From Rhyzopertha dominica (taxonomy: Eukaryota > Arthropoda > Insecta > Coleoptera > Bostrichidae), in the NCBI GenBank assembly GCA_025024175.1, contig QCXZ01000064.1, positions 5,952,001-6,016,000 of the forward strand: DNA of 64,000 bases, given 5' to 3'. The notes below the pieces were generated by a model that did not search any database, had not been told where the DNA came from, and saw only the letters and a program-made list of their open reading frames with translations. The first letter of the stretch is position 1. The number at the start of each line of letters is the position of its first letter. The translations under genes and the position numbers were made by a program. Of this stretch, positions 35,301 to 47,280 are shown piece by piece.

Positions 35301-38300
35301 AATAAGCTACTAAAGTAACATTAAAAAAATTCTGAACAGCTCTATTAACAAAAATGGCGGCGACTAGTTTTTCTTGTTTTTCACTAAGAAGGAGTAAAAA
35401 TTACGCATACATGGTAAAGACAAAAAAAGAAGAAAATAAAAGCCGGCATCCAACAATAAAGCAATATTTATTATACGGGGAAAGGTTAATAAATATTTAC
35501 AAAAATTAATTTTATTTGCAAAATATGATAAAGTGCAAAAAAAAATTTTTGGACACCCAATATTCTATTTTTAGAGTTTAAAAAGACCTACAATTTGACA
35601 TATAACTTAAGGTTGTACCTAAAAAAATAAAGAAAATACGAGCCTGGGGAGTTTTAGGTGGCGGACCCTGTATACAGGGTGTTCCATTTTCGTTGTAATT
35701 GTAGGGTATCTGGTAACTATTAATGGTAGAGCGATGCAGTTTCGACATTACTTACATTATATCGTCTTATGTTTTAAAGCCACAGCCAACTTTTGAAAAA
35801 TGTAACATTTTTTGAGTTCTCAATATTTCGATTAGCTATGTATACACAAAAAAATTGTAGACATTTTTTATAGATATTTTTATTCTAAATCCAGTGGCTT
35901 ATTCAAAATTTTTTTAGGGAGTCACATTTTAGAGATATAACACAAATTTGCATTTTTTTCAATGGAAACCATAGTTGGCTTTGCTATGGTTGAAAAGAAC
36001 TAATTTTCTGATTAAGAAAATGTATACATTGTTAGGTTTATCTTTACTAATTTTGGTGTTATTGCAATTTTTGTAATAATTTAATGAGAATTTACGTTTT
36101 TCGTCAAAATGGAATTTAATACTTGATGATAAACAATGCATAGGTTCTTATCTCCAAATAAACAATAATTTTCATTAGTTACATGGCTTCCTAGATTATC
36201 GATAAAACAAATGCATGAGCGCCCTTAGGAGTCTTATGTATGTATTCAAATATGCATATATTATTTTTAAAGGTTTAAAATTTTTATTTAATAATATAAA
36301 TTATATCGTGTGCTTTCTTATTCCATAGCTTCCTGGATGTAAACGTAAAATATGATTCCTAATAATGTATACATTTTTTTAATCAGAAAAAATAGACCTT
36401 TTCAACCATAGTAAAGCCAACTATGGTTTCCATTTAAAAAATGCAAAAAGTAAAACTCTAGCATTAATAGTTAGCGAGATACCCCAAAAATTACAACGAA
36501 AATGGGACCTCAAAAATTAAATACCTCTGGTATAATGAATTATATTTTTCATACTACAGGATGATGATTTTGCACTAAATTTTAGCACCATGCAATTATG
36601 TTTTGATATATTCAGATGTACCAAAAAATTATTGTAAAATATGTCTATATAATATTAAATTTTAGACCAGAACTGTATGGCAAAGATCTGGTACCTCATT
36701 TATCCATGATACTTAACAAATGTCAAGGTCTAGATGAAGAGGAAATTGCCAGTGCTATGGCAATTAAAGGCATAAAACACCTTTGCAAAAGCGAAATAAT
36801 AGACATAAAGACAACTTGGGCAATTTTGGATCCAAAATTAGCAGAAGATCAAAGGATTTCAGTCATACAAAGGTAGAACAACAGAAATCTTTGGTCCTGA
36901 TTAGTAGAAAAAAACCTGTTTTGTATTTAGCTACTGTGGACTCTTGTCTGAGGTGCCAAATTTACTAGAGGAATTCGAAAAATCAAACGATGACTTTATA
37001 ATAGGAGTTGTCTCTCGTCTGTGGAGCTTTGTTTTAACGAAAAACGAGTCTCCAGTCATTCAGGCCGCTCTAAGTGCTCTTAGCTGTTTTAGTTTAGAAC
37101 AGATTTCAGCTCAGTTACCAGAGGAATTCAAAGACGAGCAGCTTGGTGAGATCATCATGGATCTAGTCCCAGGTAATTGGTGTTAAAAATCCAAAATGTG
37201 TGTATATGAAGTTGCGATTTAGGTCGTTGTTGGATACGATTCCTTCAAAAGGCAAAAACTTCACATCTGTCTTTAAGAGGCGATTTTTTGGTGTTATTAA
37301 TAAAAAGGGAAATTTCGGGATATCACAGAGGAATATACGAAACAACTCATCGGCAATGTGAGCCTAGTAATTATAATTATCTTCCTCCTCACAGTGTTAC
37401 TGCAGCCGTCGGGAATTACCTAAAAATTAATGTAAGTAATATTTTATTTTGCCAGCTTTTTTATAATTCTGTTAAAATATATACTTCTCGTTCACGCTTT
37501 GTATGTTGTTCCAGATCCAAAAATCGAGCGACCCAGTTTATTTGGAGTGTCTTAGGATACTCAGTCACGAATACAGCAAACCGTTACCACCATTTAACTG
37601 GGCCTTCCTCCAGGAATTCATTTATGAGCCAGAGGCGAGACAGTACTGTATTTCAATCGCAAGTCATCAAGTTATGCTTTCTGGAACTGCCAGAAGGCTG
37701 ATGGAAAACTATATAACTGCCTTGTCCGAAACCTACACTAATGTAAGTTCCCATCTCTAATCAATCGAAGCTATGACAAATTCTTGCAGGATGAAGATGC
37801 TATTAATGTGTATAAGAACTTCAAAGATTTGTGCAATAGCATACAACCGATGATTATGAGACCTTTCATTGAGAAATCATTGGATCGGCTCAATACAGCT
37901 TGCCCTGATGATGAAAGCTTTCATACAATTGTTGAATACCTAAAAATTACGCTTGAAAATGATAAAGTACAAGCAACAAACAAATCTGTCATAGCAGAAG
38001 TGATTTCGGGAAAATGCTTAGAACTGTACAGCAGCAATGCTGAAGCTTTCCAAAAATATTTGGATTGTATTGTGGCCTTTCCAGTGAAATATTTAGAGAA
38101 ATTGAGTTCTCCAAAGAAATATTCCCACATCAGTATTGATCAGTTAAAGATGTGTTTCAAAATACGTTGTCATGTGGCTTTCACATCTGATGGTAATTTG
38201 TGGGAAGTGAATGATATTCTCTTGTCTCCTGAATATGTTTGTGTTTTGTAAGTAAAAAACAAACCAGTGATTGATTTGATCTGAAATGCATTGATTTGCA

Positions 38301-38740
38301 GGGATAACAGCTACATTTTCAAAGAAATTACACCTATCATACAGAAGCATAAATTGTGTACTAATTGGATTATTCATTTGTTAGGAACCATACAAAATAT
38401 GCTTACGGAAAGCCATGTAGATGATACATACGTTACATTTCTCTTCGACCTACTGATGTATGTCATTATTCACGGTACTGGACATGAAATATTTCTCAAT
38501 GATGAAACTTCTGTTAAAAACATCTTTCCGTGTAGCGTTGTGCATTTGGTAAAGCACAAAGAATGGAATAATCACACAACATATTTGATAGAATGGTTGT
38601 ACAACATGATCGGTGTAAAACAGCTGTGTGAAGAATATAGGAACATTTTTAAAGAGTGTTTAGTAGGCTTAAGGAATGAAACTGATTTTAGAAAAAATTG
38701 TGGATGGTTGAAATACATGACTGTCCAATTTATGTTGTAA
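32381..38740 (+). CDS. Focad: focadhesin-like HEAT/armadillo-repeat protein
   Basis: Eleven exons: 32381-32649, 32701-32910, 32958-33117, about 33179-33455 (33167 is also in frame), 33508-34267, 36666-36872, 36931-37172, 37223-37431, 37515-37742, 37790-38247 and 38302-38740. They give about 1,152 residues. The protein is a long series of amphipathic helices with no enzyme motif. Recognisable stretches are SYSELFGPVYVIYNLW near residue 90 and the central segment FLVLLIKREISGYHRGIY, which I match to the DUF3730/focadhesin family. Vertebrate focadhesin is longer (about 1,800 residues) and is linked to focal adhesions and to stabilising the SKI RNA-decay complex. Which role holds here is unknown. 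Intron 5 (34268-36665) carries two large inverted repeats. An undetermined base lies in exon 5 (33525). Confidence 0.72.
34634..35674. repeat. ~1.04-kb near-complete palindrome (foldback element)
   Basis: Two arms of about 510 bp (34634-35144 and 35166-35674) are inverted copies along their whole length with scattered differences and small indels. They are separated by a spacer of about 20 bases. The outer ends are TATACAGGGTCCGCC and GGCGGACCCTGTATA. The inner end is CAGAGAGAGAGGCTAG facing CTAGCCTCTCTCTCTG. No coding frame is seen. Inside the focadhesin intron the transcript would form a hairpin of about 500 base pairs. Confidence 0.92.
35672..36510. repeat. second imperfect inverted repeat abutting the palindrome
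   Basis: It begins TACAGGGTGTTCC, overlapping the last bases of the first palindrome. Left block 35685-35730 (CCATTTTCGTTGTAATT...) pairs with 36460-36507. Left block 35955-36030 (AACCATAGTTGGCTTTGCTATGG) pairs with 36357-36440. Part of the right arm opposite 35730-35955 is missing, and the central ~330 bp is unpaired. It is non-coding. Confidence 0.85.
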
Positions 38741-38865
38741 TACTTTTTATGATTTGTTGTTAGAGATTAAGGAATAAAATTTGTATGTTTTTGTAATTGT
38801 TTTTTATCAGAATCGGACAAAATCAGTTTTTTGGCAATAATTAGTTACTCATGAGAGTAATTAAA

Positions 38866-39990
38866 AAACCGCTGCAAATTGAATCAATTGAACCAATGTC
38901 AAAATGACATTTACGCTTTTATTTCTTATATTATATGATCAACATGCCCAACATTATAACAAAAAAAAAACAAGACCCTTTAGAGGAAATTGCTGAAAAA
39001 GTGAAGGCAGAAACCGATGAAGACTGCAAGAAGAAAATATCTTAATTATTGCCATCCTTTTGACGCAAAATTTCCAAAATCGAAAAAATTGTCTTGGATT
39101 GATATTGCTTTTCTTGGTATAGTATTCTGTTTTTTATTTTCTTCCCAATTTGATTCAATAAGTACTCAAAATTGGGAGGGTTCGTTCTTGTAAAATTTAT
39201 TTAATGTCCACTTAGAGCTTGAAAAAGTTCAGTTCACTTACTAAACCTTCTGTTTTCTCTGAGTATATAAATGTGTTTGCCATCACCTTTCTAATTTTCT
39301 TTGCAGTCGAAGAATAATAAATATAAATACATGCCGCTGTAGCTTCCATACTTGTCTGCAAGAAACTATGGGAACAAATGCATTCCGTTTGGTGAAATTA
39401 AATATCCATATTCCGTTCTGTTTGTAGTTCTGCTTGATGTTCTGTTTGTTGTGCGACATATACGAAGTGAGCAAAAATCATAAATTTTTAAAATCATTTT
39501 TTGTAAATAACTTGGTAATTATTAACTTAATAAAAAAATTGCAAGAGTGCTTTTTATCAGATATTTGATTTTCTATAATGGAAATATTTTGAAAATGTCA
39601 GGAAAAACAGGTTTTTTAAGTGAATATCTTCTAAACCGTTTGCTGCACCGAAAATTTATAGAGACGCAAAATACTTGCAATTAAACTACTAATCACATAC
39701 TAAAAGAGAATAATAAAAAAATTAAAATTTGCAAAGGGTAGTTACCCCCCAATTTCACCCCATTCTTTATACTCTACTTACNCCAGAAGCAATACATAGG
39801 TCGCTCTGGGTAGTTGAGATTTATATGTATGCCAAATTTCAAGTTCATATGTTGTGTTTCGACAGACAGACACACAGACAAGAAATTTTTTTTGCTCAAA
39901 TTTTGTTTTTTGACATTTTCGAGCATTTAAAAAAATTTTTTGAACATGTTTTCGTGATACAGTACATTCCATCCGTTGGATTTAGAAGTA
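38866..39990 (+). repeat. interspersed repeat with ACTTCCACATCC termini, copy 3
   Basis: The longest copy lies between the convergent focadhesin and C1orf43 genes. It starts AAAAAACCGCTGCAAATTGAATC and ends CCATCCGTTGGATTTAGAAGTA. A ~500-bp segment (about 38945-39470) absent from copy 1 interrupts it. That segment includes a short open run (KDPLEEIAEKVKAETDEDCK) that I cannot assign. An undetermined base lies at 39781. Confidence 0.55.
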
Positions 39991-40131
39991 ATAACAAAGA
40001 TGCATAAAAGTGTACAGCGAGAACCTGTAGTAATTTTTATTTTGTTATGTAAACACGACATAATACAACACAACAATTCTACTTTCTCTACATCTTTATC
40101 ACACAAACATGAGTGCATTGTTTCAAGTCTT

Positions 40132-41063
40132 TTAAACAGATGTTTCACTGTTGGTATATGGGACAGACAACGACGTAGGTCTAGAGTCGCTCTGCTCAGT
40201 AATGGACAGAATATCATCCTCATTCGATATGTAAGTGGCCGGCCTCAAACGAGATGGATCCAACAGATTGTGACTCTTTTCTTGACTATAATACTTCTGT
40301 TTTTGTGGTGTCCTGCTCGGTGAAGATTTTCTGCTGTTGTTGAACGTTTTTAAAAGCTTGGCGCTAAAAATTTTACCGTAAGGAACAGATTCATACCATA
40401 TGCTTTCCTACTCACGCGTCCACCAGTTTTAAAAGTAATCGATTATATGTCTGATACTCTTCGTCGCCAAAATGACTCGGGTCGTGTCTTGCATGTTCGT
40501 ACAGGTCACAGAATTGATGGATCAGCCTCTGACCGCTACCGTTCAAAGGTGCTGCCAGCGTTGTTAACAGGTAAGCACGCAGATTTTCATTGGGATGACG
40601 TACAAGACAGCTATCTTGCTTTGTTATTTCTTGCTCTGCAATTTCTCTTGGTAATTGCTAAATCGATACTAATCAACAAATTTCACCTAAGATCTTTACA
40701 TCATCTACTGCTTTTAACCTGTAATAGTGTGCTGGAATTTGTTGCCCAGGATAAACGATATACCTTGGATCTGTTTTGTTAATTAATTGTGGTTCGCATA
40801 TGATTCTCGGTATAAGACTAATACGACGCTCGATTTCACGTTTAAGGAACTGTAAAGATTGAAGTTTCGTAAACACCCGTCAATGAAAAATATTCTGTGG
40901 GTACCTTAGGTGCATCATGACCTATTGGAGCATGGGGGCCCCTTCTAGAACGCAAACCAAAACGCATGATTTGGCGTTTGGCAAAAATAAAAAGCAATAT
41001 AAATAACAACACACCTAAAGCTATTATTATTACGACGGTTATACCAGACAATTCTTCAGACAT
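40132..41063 (-). CDS. C1orf43/NICE-3 family membrane protein
   Basis: Four exons: 40905-41063, 40687-40849, 40416-40635 and 40132-40363, giving 257 residues against about 253 in human C1orf43. A transmembrane helix occupies about residues 8-29 (ITVVIIIALGVLLFILLFIF). It is followed at once by the family hallmark AKRQIMRFGLRSRRGPHAPI and then PRIICEPQLI. The C-terminus is Ser/Pro-rich and polar. The biochemical role is poorly known; the human protein has been tied to phagocytosis and to the Golgi. The exon 3 acceptor was chosen at 40635 (TTGCAG) because the nearer TTTAG would bring a stop in the joined frame; this junction is the least certain. It is divergent from KRI1, 563 bp away. Confidence 0.88.
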
Positions 41064-41626
41064 TTTGAAATATGAATGAGTTCAGCCAAAATCTTAAAAT
41101 TTTAAGTTGAATTCGTCTGCATAAGCTGCAAATTCTGTTTAATTACAATAGAACTACTTCCCACAATTTCTTTGTGTAAAAATCAAGCATTTATACATCC
41201 ACACATCGTTTTAATCATAAATTTAAAGGTTTGATGGATGAATACGAATTTAAATATGCAAACATTTAATTATGATTGTAAAATAACCTACGAATGCCTA
41301 CAGACCATCTACAGACTGACAGATGTCACCCTTAGTTGTCAATGTCAGGCATATGTCATTAATTAAAGTTTCTAACCTATAATTTTATGTTGTGTGGTGT
41401 GCTGTTGATGTGCAATATGCATTATATCTCGTGAACCACATAAAAGGGTGTTCTGATCTAGAAATAGATATAATTTGGTAATTATCCAATTTACCGTTAT
41501 TGTGATTATATTATGAGGCAGTGAGATGTCTTTAACAGATTTAAATTACATCGTAAGACACTACTACAAATATTCGATTTCTTCACACTTCTTCAATTGC
41601 AGGTTCTCTAAACTGAGAAGAGCGAC
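41064..41626. promoter_or_regulatory. divergent upstream region of C1orf43 and KRI1
   Basis: 563 bp separate the two start codons. A pyrimidine-rich acceptor (CTTCAATTGCAG) at about 41591-41602 suggests that KRI1 has a 5' UTR intron here. An upstream ATG at 41526 (MSLTDLNYI) does not join in frame to the KRI1 start. Confidence 0.4.
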
Positions 41627-44600
41627 ATGAAAAAACTATTTGAGGATGATCATGAGGAAAAAGTTGAAATAAAAACAAATAACGAATATGCAAAGAACTA
41701 TGATATATGGAGGAGGAAGGAAGAAGCTAACAAACGTAAAGTATTTTCGTGTTGATATCCAAACAAGTAGTTATCTGTGAATTTTTGCAGTAAAAACAAA
41801 GTACGGCGATGATTATTCACTGTCCGATAGTGAAAGCAGTTCATCAGAAGATGAAGTGGGTGTCGAATTAAATGAAAACGTTGAGAAGCAGTTTTTTAAA
41901 ACGTTATCTTGTTTGAAAGGTAAAGATCCTCGTATATATGATGAAAAGACAAAATTCTTCGATGATAATATCGAACTACAGAAAGATAAGAAAAAGAAAA
42001 GTAAAAATCAGTCAATGTATTTAAAGGACTATGAACGTAATTTAATTTTGGAACGAGGTGGCAAATTAAGTGACAGTGACGATGAAGAAAGCAGTCGGCC
42101 AAAGTATGAATTTATAGTATAACAACGAACGCGATCATTAAAACATAAGTTTAATTTTAGGTCTCCAACTTACGTTGAAGTAATAAGAAAGACAAAAGAT
42201 GATTTTAAGAAAGCAATAACAAACATTGATGAAGATGAAGAATGGGATGGGTTATGCAAACCAAGACAGAAAACAAAAGAAGAGATAGAACAAGAAGAAG
42301 CAGATTATAAAAAACTACTAGCAGGACAAAAAGAAACCATAGATGATGAAGATACTGCACGAGATTTAAAGCCGTTAAAAGAATTTTGGAATGATCCAAA
42401 TCTAGACGAAGGCGAAAAGTTTCTACGTGATTACATTTTGAATAAGAGATTTTTGGATGGAGAGGACGAAGATCACGTTCCAACCTACGATGAAATTGTC
42501 CACGACTCTGACGAAGGTTTTTCGGAAGATGAAAATAATGTACAGAAACAAGAGGAGTTTGAACATAAATATAATTACAGGTTTGAAGAACCGGATCAGG
42601 AATTTGTATGTTTTAATTTTCAGTAATCGTCTGATTTTATTAATATTTTGAAATAATCTTGTAGATTAAACGGTATCCACGTACAATGGAGAATTCCCTT
42701 AGACGAAAAGATGACAGGAGGAAAATAAAACGTGCTGAATTGAAAGAAAGAAAACTGAAAGAAAAACAACAGAAGAAGGAGGAACTGAAAAAGCTGCAAG
42801 AATTGAAGCGTAAAGAAATTGAGGAAAAAATTCAACAGTTGAAAGAAATAACTGGAAATACTGATGTGGCGTTTAATGTGAGAATTAAGACGCCATCGTG
42901 ATAAGTATAAAAATAAAATATATTTCCAGGATGACGATATTGATGGTGATTTTGATCCGGAAGCACATGACAAAAGAATGCAAGCTTTGTTTAACGAAGA
43001 ATTTTATCAAGGTCCCGAAGAAGAACAAAAACCCGAATTTCCAGAGTTGGATGAGGAACTGGAAATTGGTGAGTTGTATAAAGGGTCTAGTTATATATGT
43101 ATGGGAAATACGCCTTGAAACCATTAATATGCAATGTCAGCGTTATTTCATAAAATGGTTGCAGTTCTGGCCTCTACACCCCTTCTAAACGAAGATGTGG
43201 AGTTGACAACCCTAAATTATTACTTATTTCCTCCTTTGCTGGTTGTTTTATTGTACTAAGACAGGTAATAATTGAAAGCTATGTATAACAACATAAACAT
43301 TTTTTTTCAAAGGGGTGCTTTTGTGTCAAACCCTCAAGTAACATAATCAAAAAAAATTGGTAAGAATGCTACAGACCTCAGCTGTTAAATGAAAAATTTG
43401 CAATAAGAGTTGGAAATTGTCAAAAAATTGAATAATTATACCATTTGAACATTAATGGAATGAAATTATTTTGATATGGTTGATAGAGAATTGAAAGATC
43501 TTTTCAATGAAGGGTCACTTACCCCTTTTCCAATTTGAACATTTTGATATGGTGGGGACTAGGAAAAGGTAACTATTATGATTAAACATGGCAGAGCACA
43601 GTACACAGCGGAGCACTATATCTTGTGTTTCAAAGGGGTTGTAGAATTATTAGATCCTTTGCCATAAATTATTAGAGTTTCTTTTTTTTTTAGAAAACTG
43701 GGATAAATGGCACGGTGAGGACAAAATAGAAGAAGGCCAAGTTGAAGATGCACCTCACTGCGAAGACGATGAATTTAATGTATGTTTAAGTGGTTTGTTT
43801 TTGCAATACTAATTATATTATTTTACAGATGGACGCAGATTATGATCCTCATTCCACACAAAAAGAACTTGTAGAGAACACTAAAAACAGACGTAAACGA
43901 AAAAGGAAATCAAAATTTGCTAAGATCATTAGCGAGCCAAGACCTGTGTTTGATCCAAATGATAAAACTTACGATGAATATCTGGATGAATATTATAAAT
44001 TCGATTGTGAAGATGTTATCGGAGATATTCCTTGCAGGTTTAAATATAGGAAAGTCGTACCTAATAGTTTTGGACTGGCTATTGAGGAGGTGGGTTATAT
44101 CTAAAAGTAAGCGAGTAGTAAAAATAATTTTTGTTATTACAGATCCTAATGGCAAAAGATCGTGAATTAAACCGCTGGTGTTCTTTGAAGAAGGCCGTTC
44201 AGTACAGACCAGAAAGTGTGGAAAAGTATGATCAAATCGCGTATGAAAGGAAAGCAAAAAATGAATTGCTCAAGAAAAAAATTTTGCCGAGTTTATTTGA
44301 AGAAGAAGAAACTGGAACTCACAATAATTCTGTAGCAAGTAAAAAGGATCATGTTGAAAAACAAGAAAATAATGAAGAATGTAAGACTAAGACAAATGAT
44401 GTTTTGAAAAGCAAAAACAAAAAGAAGAAACGGAACAAGAAACAAGAAATAGAAAATACCACTGAAATGCAAGATACTTCAGCAGAACAGCAACATAAAA
44501 CAAAGAAACACAAAGCACAGCGGGCAAAAGGAGAAGAAGATGCAGTCGATTTGCAGGATCAAAATGGCACTCAGCAAATTCAAAAATCGAAATCCAAAAA

Positions 44601-44787
44601 ACGGAAACATTCTGAAGAACCAGCACAGGAAGCCCCTGCCAAAAAGACTCAAAAGCACAACAAAAAGAAGCATAAGAACAAACGGAATGATACAGAGCTG
44701 AAAATATCAGATGCTAGGCTAAAAGCGTTCGGATTTAATGCAAAAAAATTCAAGAACAAGTTGAAATATGGCAAAAAGCAGTCTTAA
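41627..44787 (+). CDS. kri1: KRI1 ribosome-biogenesis protein
   Basis: Eight phase-matched exons: 41627-41735, 41791-42103, 42161-42605, 42665-42877, 42930-43068, 43694-43779, 43829-44089 and 44143-44787. They give 736 residues. KRI1 is a nucleolar factor needed for 40S subunit assembly and interacts with KRR1 and snR30-type complexes in yeast. Family blocks are clear: KDPRIYDEKTKFF, LKDYERNLILERGGK, KEFWNDPNLDEGEKFLRDYI, YNYRFEEPDQEF, the conserved NMDADYDP, and YDEYLDEYYKFDCEDVIGDI with FKYRKVVPNSFGL. The C-terminal exon is very rich in Lys and Glu (nuclear/nucleolar signals) and ends AFGFNAKKFKNKLKYGK. The start was taken at the first ATG after stops in all upstream frames. Intron 5 (43069-43693) shows nothing recognisable. 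Confidence 0.93.
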
Positions 44788-44911
44788 TTTTTTTTTGTAG
44801 GCAGACATAGAGTGTACATATTTTAAATAATATGGAAATATATGAATGAGACTATTACATCTCTATTTTCATGAACTAAATTTTTAACCGTTTATTAATG
44901 GCAAAATTAAA

Positions 44912-45358
44912 TAATGGTTAGAGGTAAGAATTTAGCATGGCAATGCCATCTGTCAGTATTACACTGACATGATGACAAAGCCACTTAGCTGCCTTAACGG
45001 GAACTACTTCCTAAAGGAAGTGACCTGTAGCCTGACAAATTGGCATGCAACTGCATACTTCAATTTGACAGCAGGCCGCCACAGCACTTTTTGCTGACAG
45101 GCAAGAACCAACATACATTAAAATGCATGTCTATGCTGTGCTGTCTACACCTCAACCAACTGCAGATAGTACTATTTCGCTGTCATTACAGCTCATCGGT
45201 GCAGTTTAGGTATATAAGCAAAACCAGTTCTATGCCGTGTTGTCTACATTAGACCTAAACTGCACTGATGAGCTGTAATGACAGCGAAATAGTACTATCT
45301 GCAGTTGGTTGAGGTGTAGACAGCACAGCATAGACATGCATTTTAATGGTTAGAGGTA
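44912..45358. repeat. near-perfect 96-bp-arm palindrome inside a 15-bp direct repeat
   Basis: Arms 45116-45211 and 45253-45348 are inverted copies with, by eye, a single mismatch (ATCGG against ATCAG), separated by 41 bases. The sequence TAATGGTTAGAGGTA occurs at 44912-44926 and again at 45344-45358, flanking about 417 bp that contains the palindrome. This looks like an insertion with a long target duplication, or a fold-back rearrangement. No coding frame is supported. It lies between the convergent KRI1 and SREK1 genes. Confidence 0.85.
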
Positions 45359-45982
45359 TTCAAATTTTGCGTAAGACATATGGGCCATTCCACGTGAAGC
45401 GGACAGGTAAAAAAAACTCGATATTTCCGATTTCAGTAATATTTGAGTATGTTCTACCTATACATACATACAAATATTTTTGTAATGTAATGACGGGTTA
45501 AGGAGTTATGGGACTTTGAAATTTTGACCAACCGGTGGGCATGCAGTGCTTCAAAGCCGATTACCAAAATTATAGATTAAAATGATTCAAGCACTACATT
45601 TACTACTTCATTTAATAAAGCTTATTAATTGTATTTTTCTAAACGAAGTGGTTTTTACATTAAAAAAATATGGTTTAATTTTTTTACCTTGAATTTCACA
45701 AAGTTAAACCATTTTGATTTTTTTTTCTGAAAACAGGTAATATTGTATAGAACATCCTTATTTAGTTTTATAATGGATGTGGAAGTAGATTAGGAGTTAG
45801 ACTGGAATTCTGCCGAAGTCGCGCAAGTGGTGAGCGTTAGGCTCATGCCAATTAGTATTTAATAAAGTGGAGAAGACACTGACATTTGAATGATTTCTAT
45901 TAAATGAAAACTCCACATTGATGGATCAGTTCACTGTTTTATAATAACTGATGGTGTTATCCCGTCATTCCATCAAATGAAA

Positions 45983-47058
45983 TAGAGGTGGGAAGTTCGT
46001 GAACGAACGAACGAAGTGTACTATTCAATTGCGCCACAATGAACAATCTCGTTCGTCGGGGTAAAATGAACTAGTTCGTTTCGAACGATGCAAGGGACTT
46101 GTATGATACTGGACTGACACAGATGTGCAGTTCGCATTGAATGATTGAACAACCGCGAGCGATCTATGACCTATGGGAAGGACGAACGACCGAATATATA
46201 TCTTTTCGGGAACGAACACGCAAATTACGATGTGCGGCTGGGTGAACGATGTAATAAAGCTATTTTGCAATGTATAGCGTACAATGGCGTCGCAGTTTCG
46301 CAGTCCTCGTTTCGCTATTTGGCATTTTTATTTAACAGTGTGTTGCAAGCCAGAATGTTGGAATAAGACAGTCATATACCAAATATGTAATTATTATATC
46401 AATACCTAAATATTGCTAGTACTTTTGAAATGACCTTAAGCATTTCAGTATAATATGTACCACAGTGTGTTTAAAATCAGGACCAGTTGAAGTAGGTAGT
46501 ACAATTTTAAATTATACAAAAACAATGTTAAATTTAACAAACATTAGAATACATAATAGGTTATACCTTACAAACGTTTATTTTTTAATGAATAATTAGT
46601 ATGCGAATGATGCTTGAAAAACACAAAAGTCCCGCATGTTTGCACAGAGGTTACCTATCTATTTGTNTTTAACAGCNATTATTTTGATTGTAGTTTTATT
46701 ATTTGTGAATTTATTAATTATTACTTTCGCCATACCTATTGTATTTCTAAAGCCATTAAATTAATTACAAATTAAAGTATATTTCATAATGTCAGTGTCA
46801 TTAGCAATTAAAGCACCTATTACATTTCATATCTCAAATATACATGACGTGTAGCTATCGCAGACTAAACGGTAATCAGCTGTTGTATGTTGTATGGCAC
46901 AAGTCCGCAAGTACATATAACAACTGCAGGACTATGAAAGGGGAAGCGGTCAGCGAATTCGATCTAGTTCATTTCGAACGATAAAATTGAACTATTCATT
47001 TCATTAAACTAAGTCAGTATGAACTATTCAACAAAATGAACTAGAACGCCCACCTCTA
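45983..47058. mobile_element. non-autonomous hAT element with 8-bp target duplication
   Basis: The terminal repeats TAGAGGTGGG and CCCACCTCTA bound 1,076 bp. Perfect 8-bp copies of AAATGAAA flank them (45975-45982 and 47059-47066). Near the left end are tandem GAACGAAC units (GTGAACGAACGAACGAAG). GAACTAG/CTAGTTC motifs recur near both ends as subterminal repeats. No transposase frame is present; the longest open run (46145-46366) has no recognised motif. It is a deletion derivative mobilised in trans. Confidence 0.92.
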
Positions 47059-47280
47059 AAATGAAAGCAACTTTGAAACCTTCATAATATTGCAACAAAT
47101 AGGATGTGTAAACTAAACAAATGGCAGTCAATTACAATTGTCTTTATTATTTATCTCACAAATTAATAGATATAATATAGCGACAAAATTGAGATATAGT
47201 AGCCTAAAGAACAATACTACTGCAGTAAACTTACATTTTCTACTGTTACTGTTATTACAAATAATAAAAACACAAACAAA

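Noticed and set aside
41526..41560. Upstream ATG (MSLTDLNYI) as the KRI1 start
   Set aside because: Joining it to the next exon gives an immediate stop before the KRI1 frame; it is probably 5' UTR.
42205..44673. Several long minus-strand frames across KRI1
   Set aside because: They are mirrors of Lys/Glu-rich coding sequence (giving F, L, S-rich frames) and cross the intron boundaries of a clear plus-strand gene.
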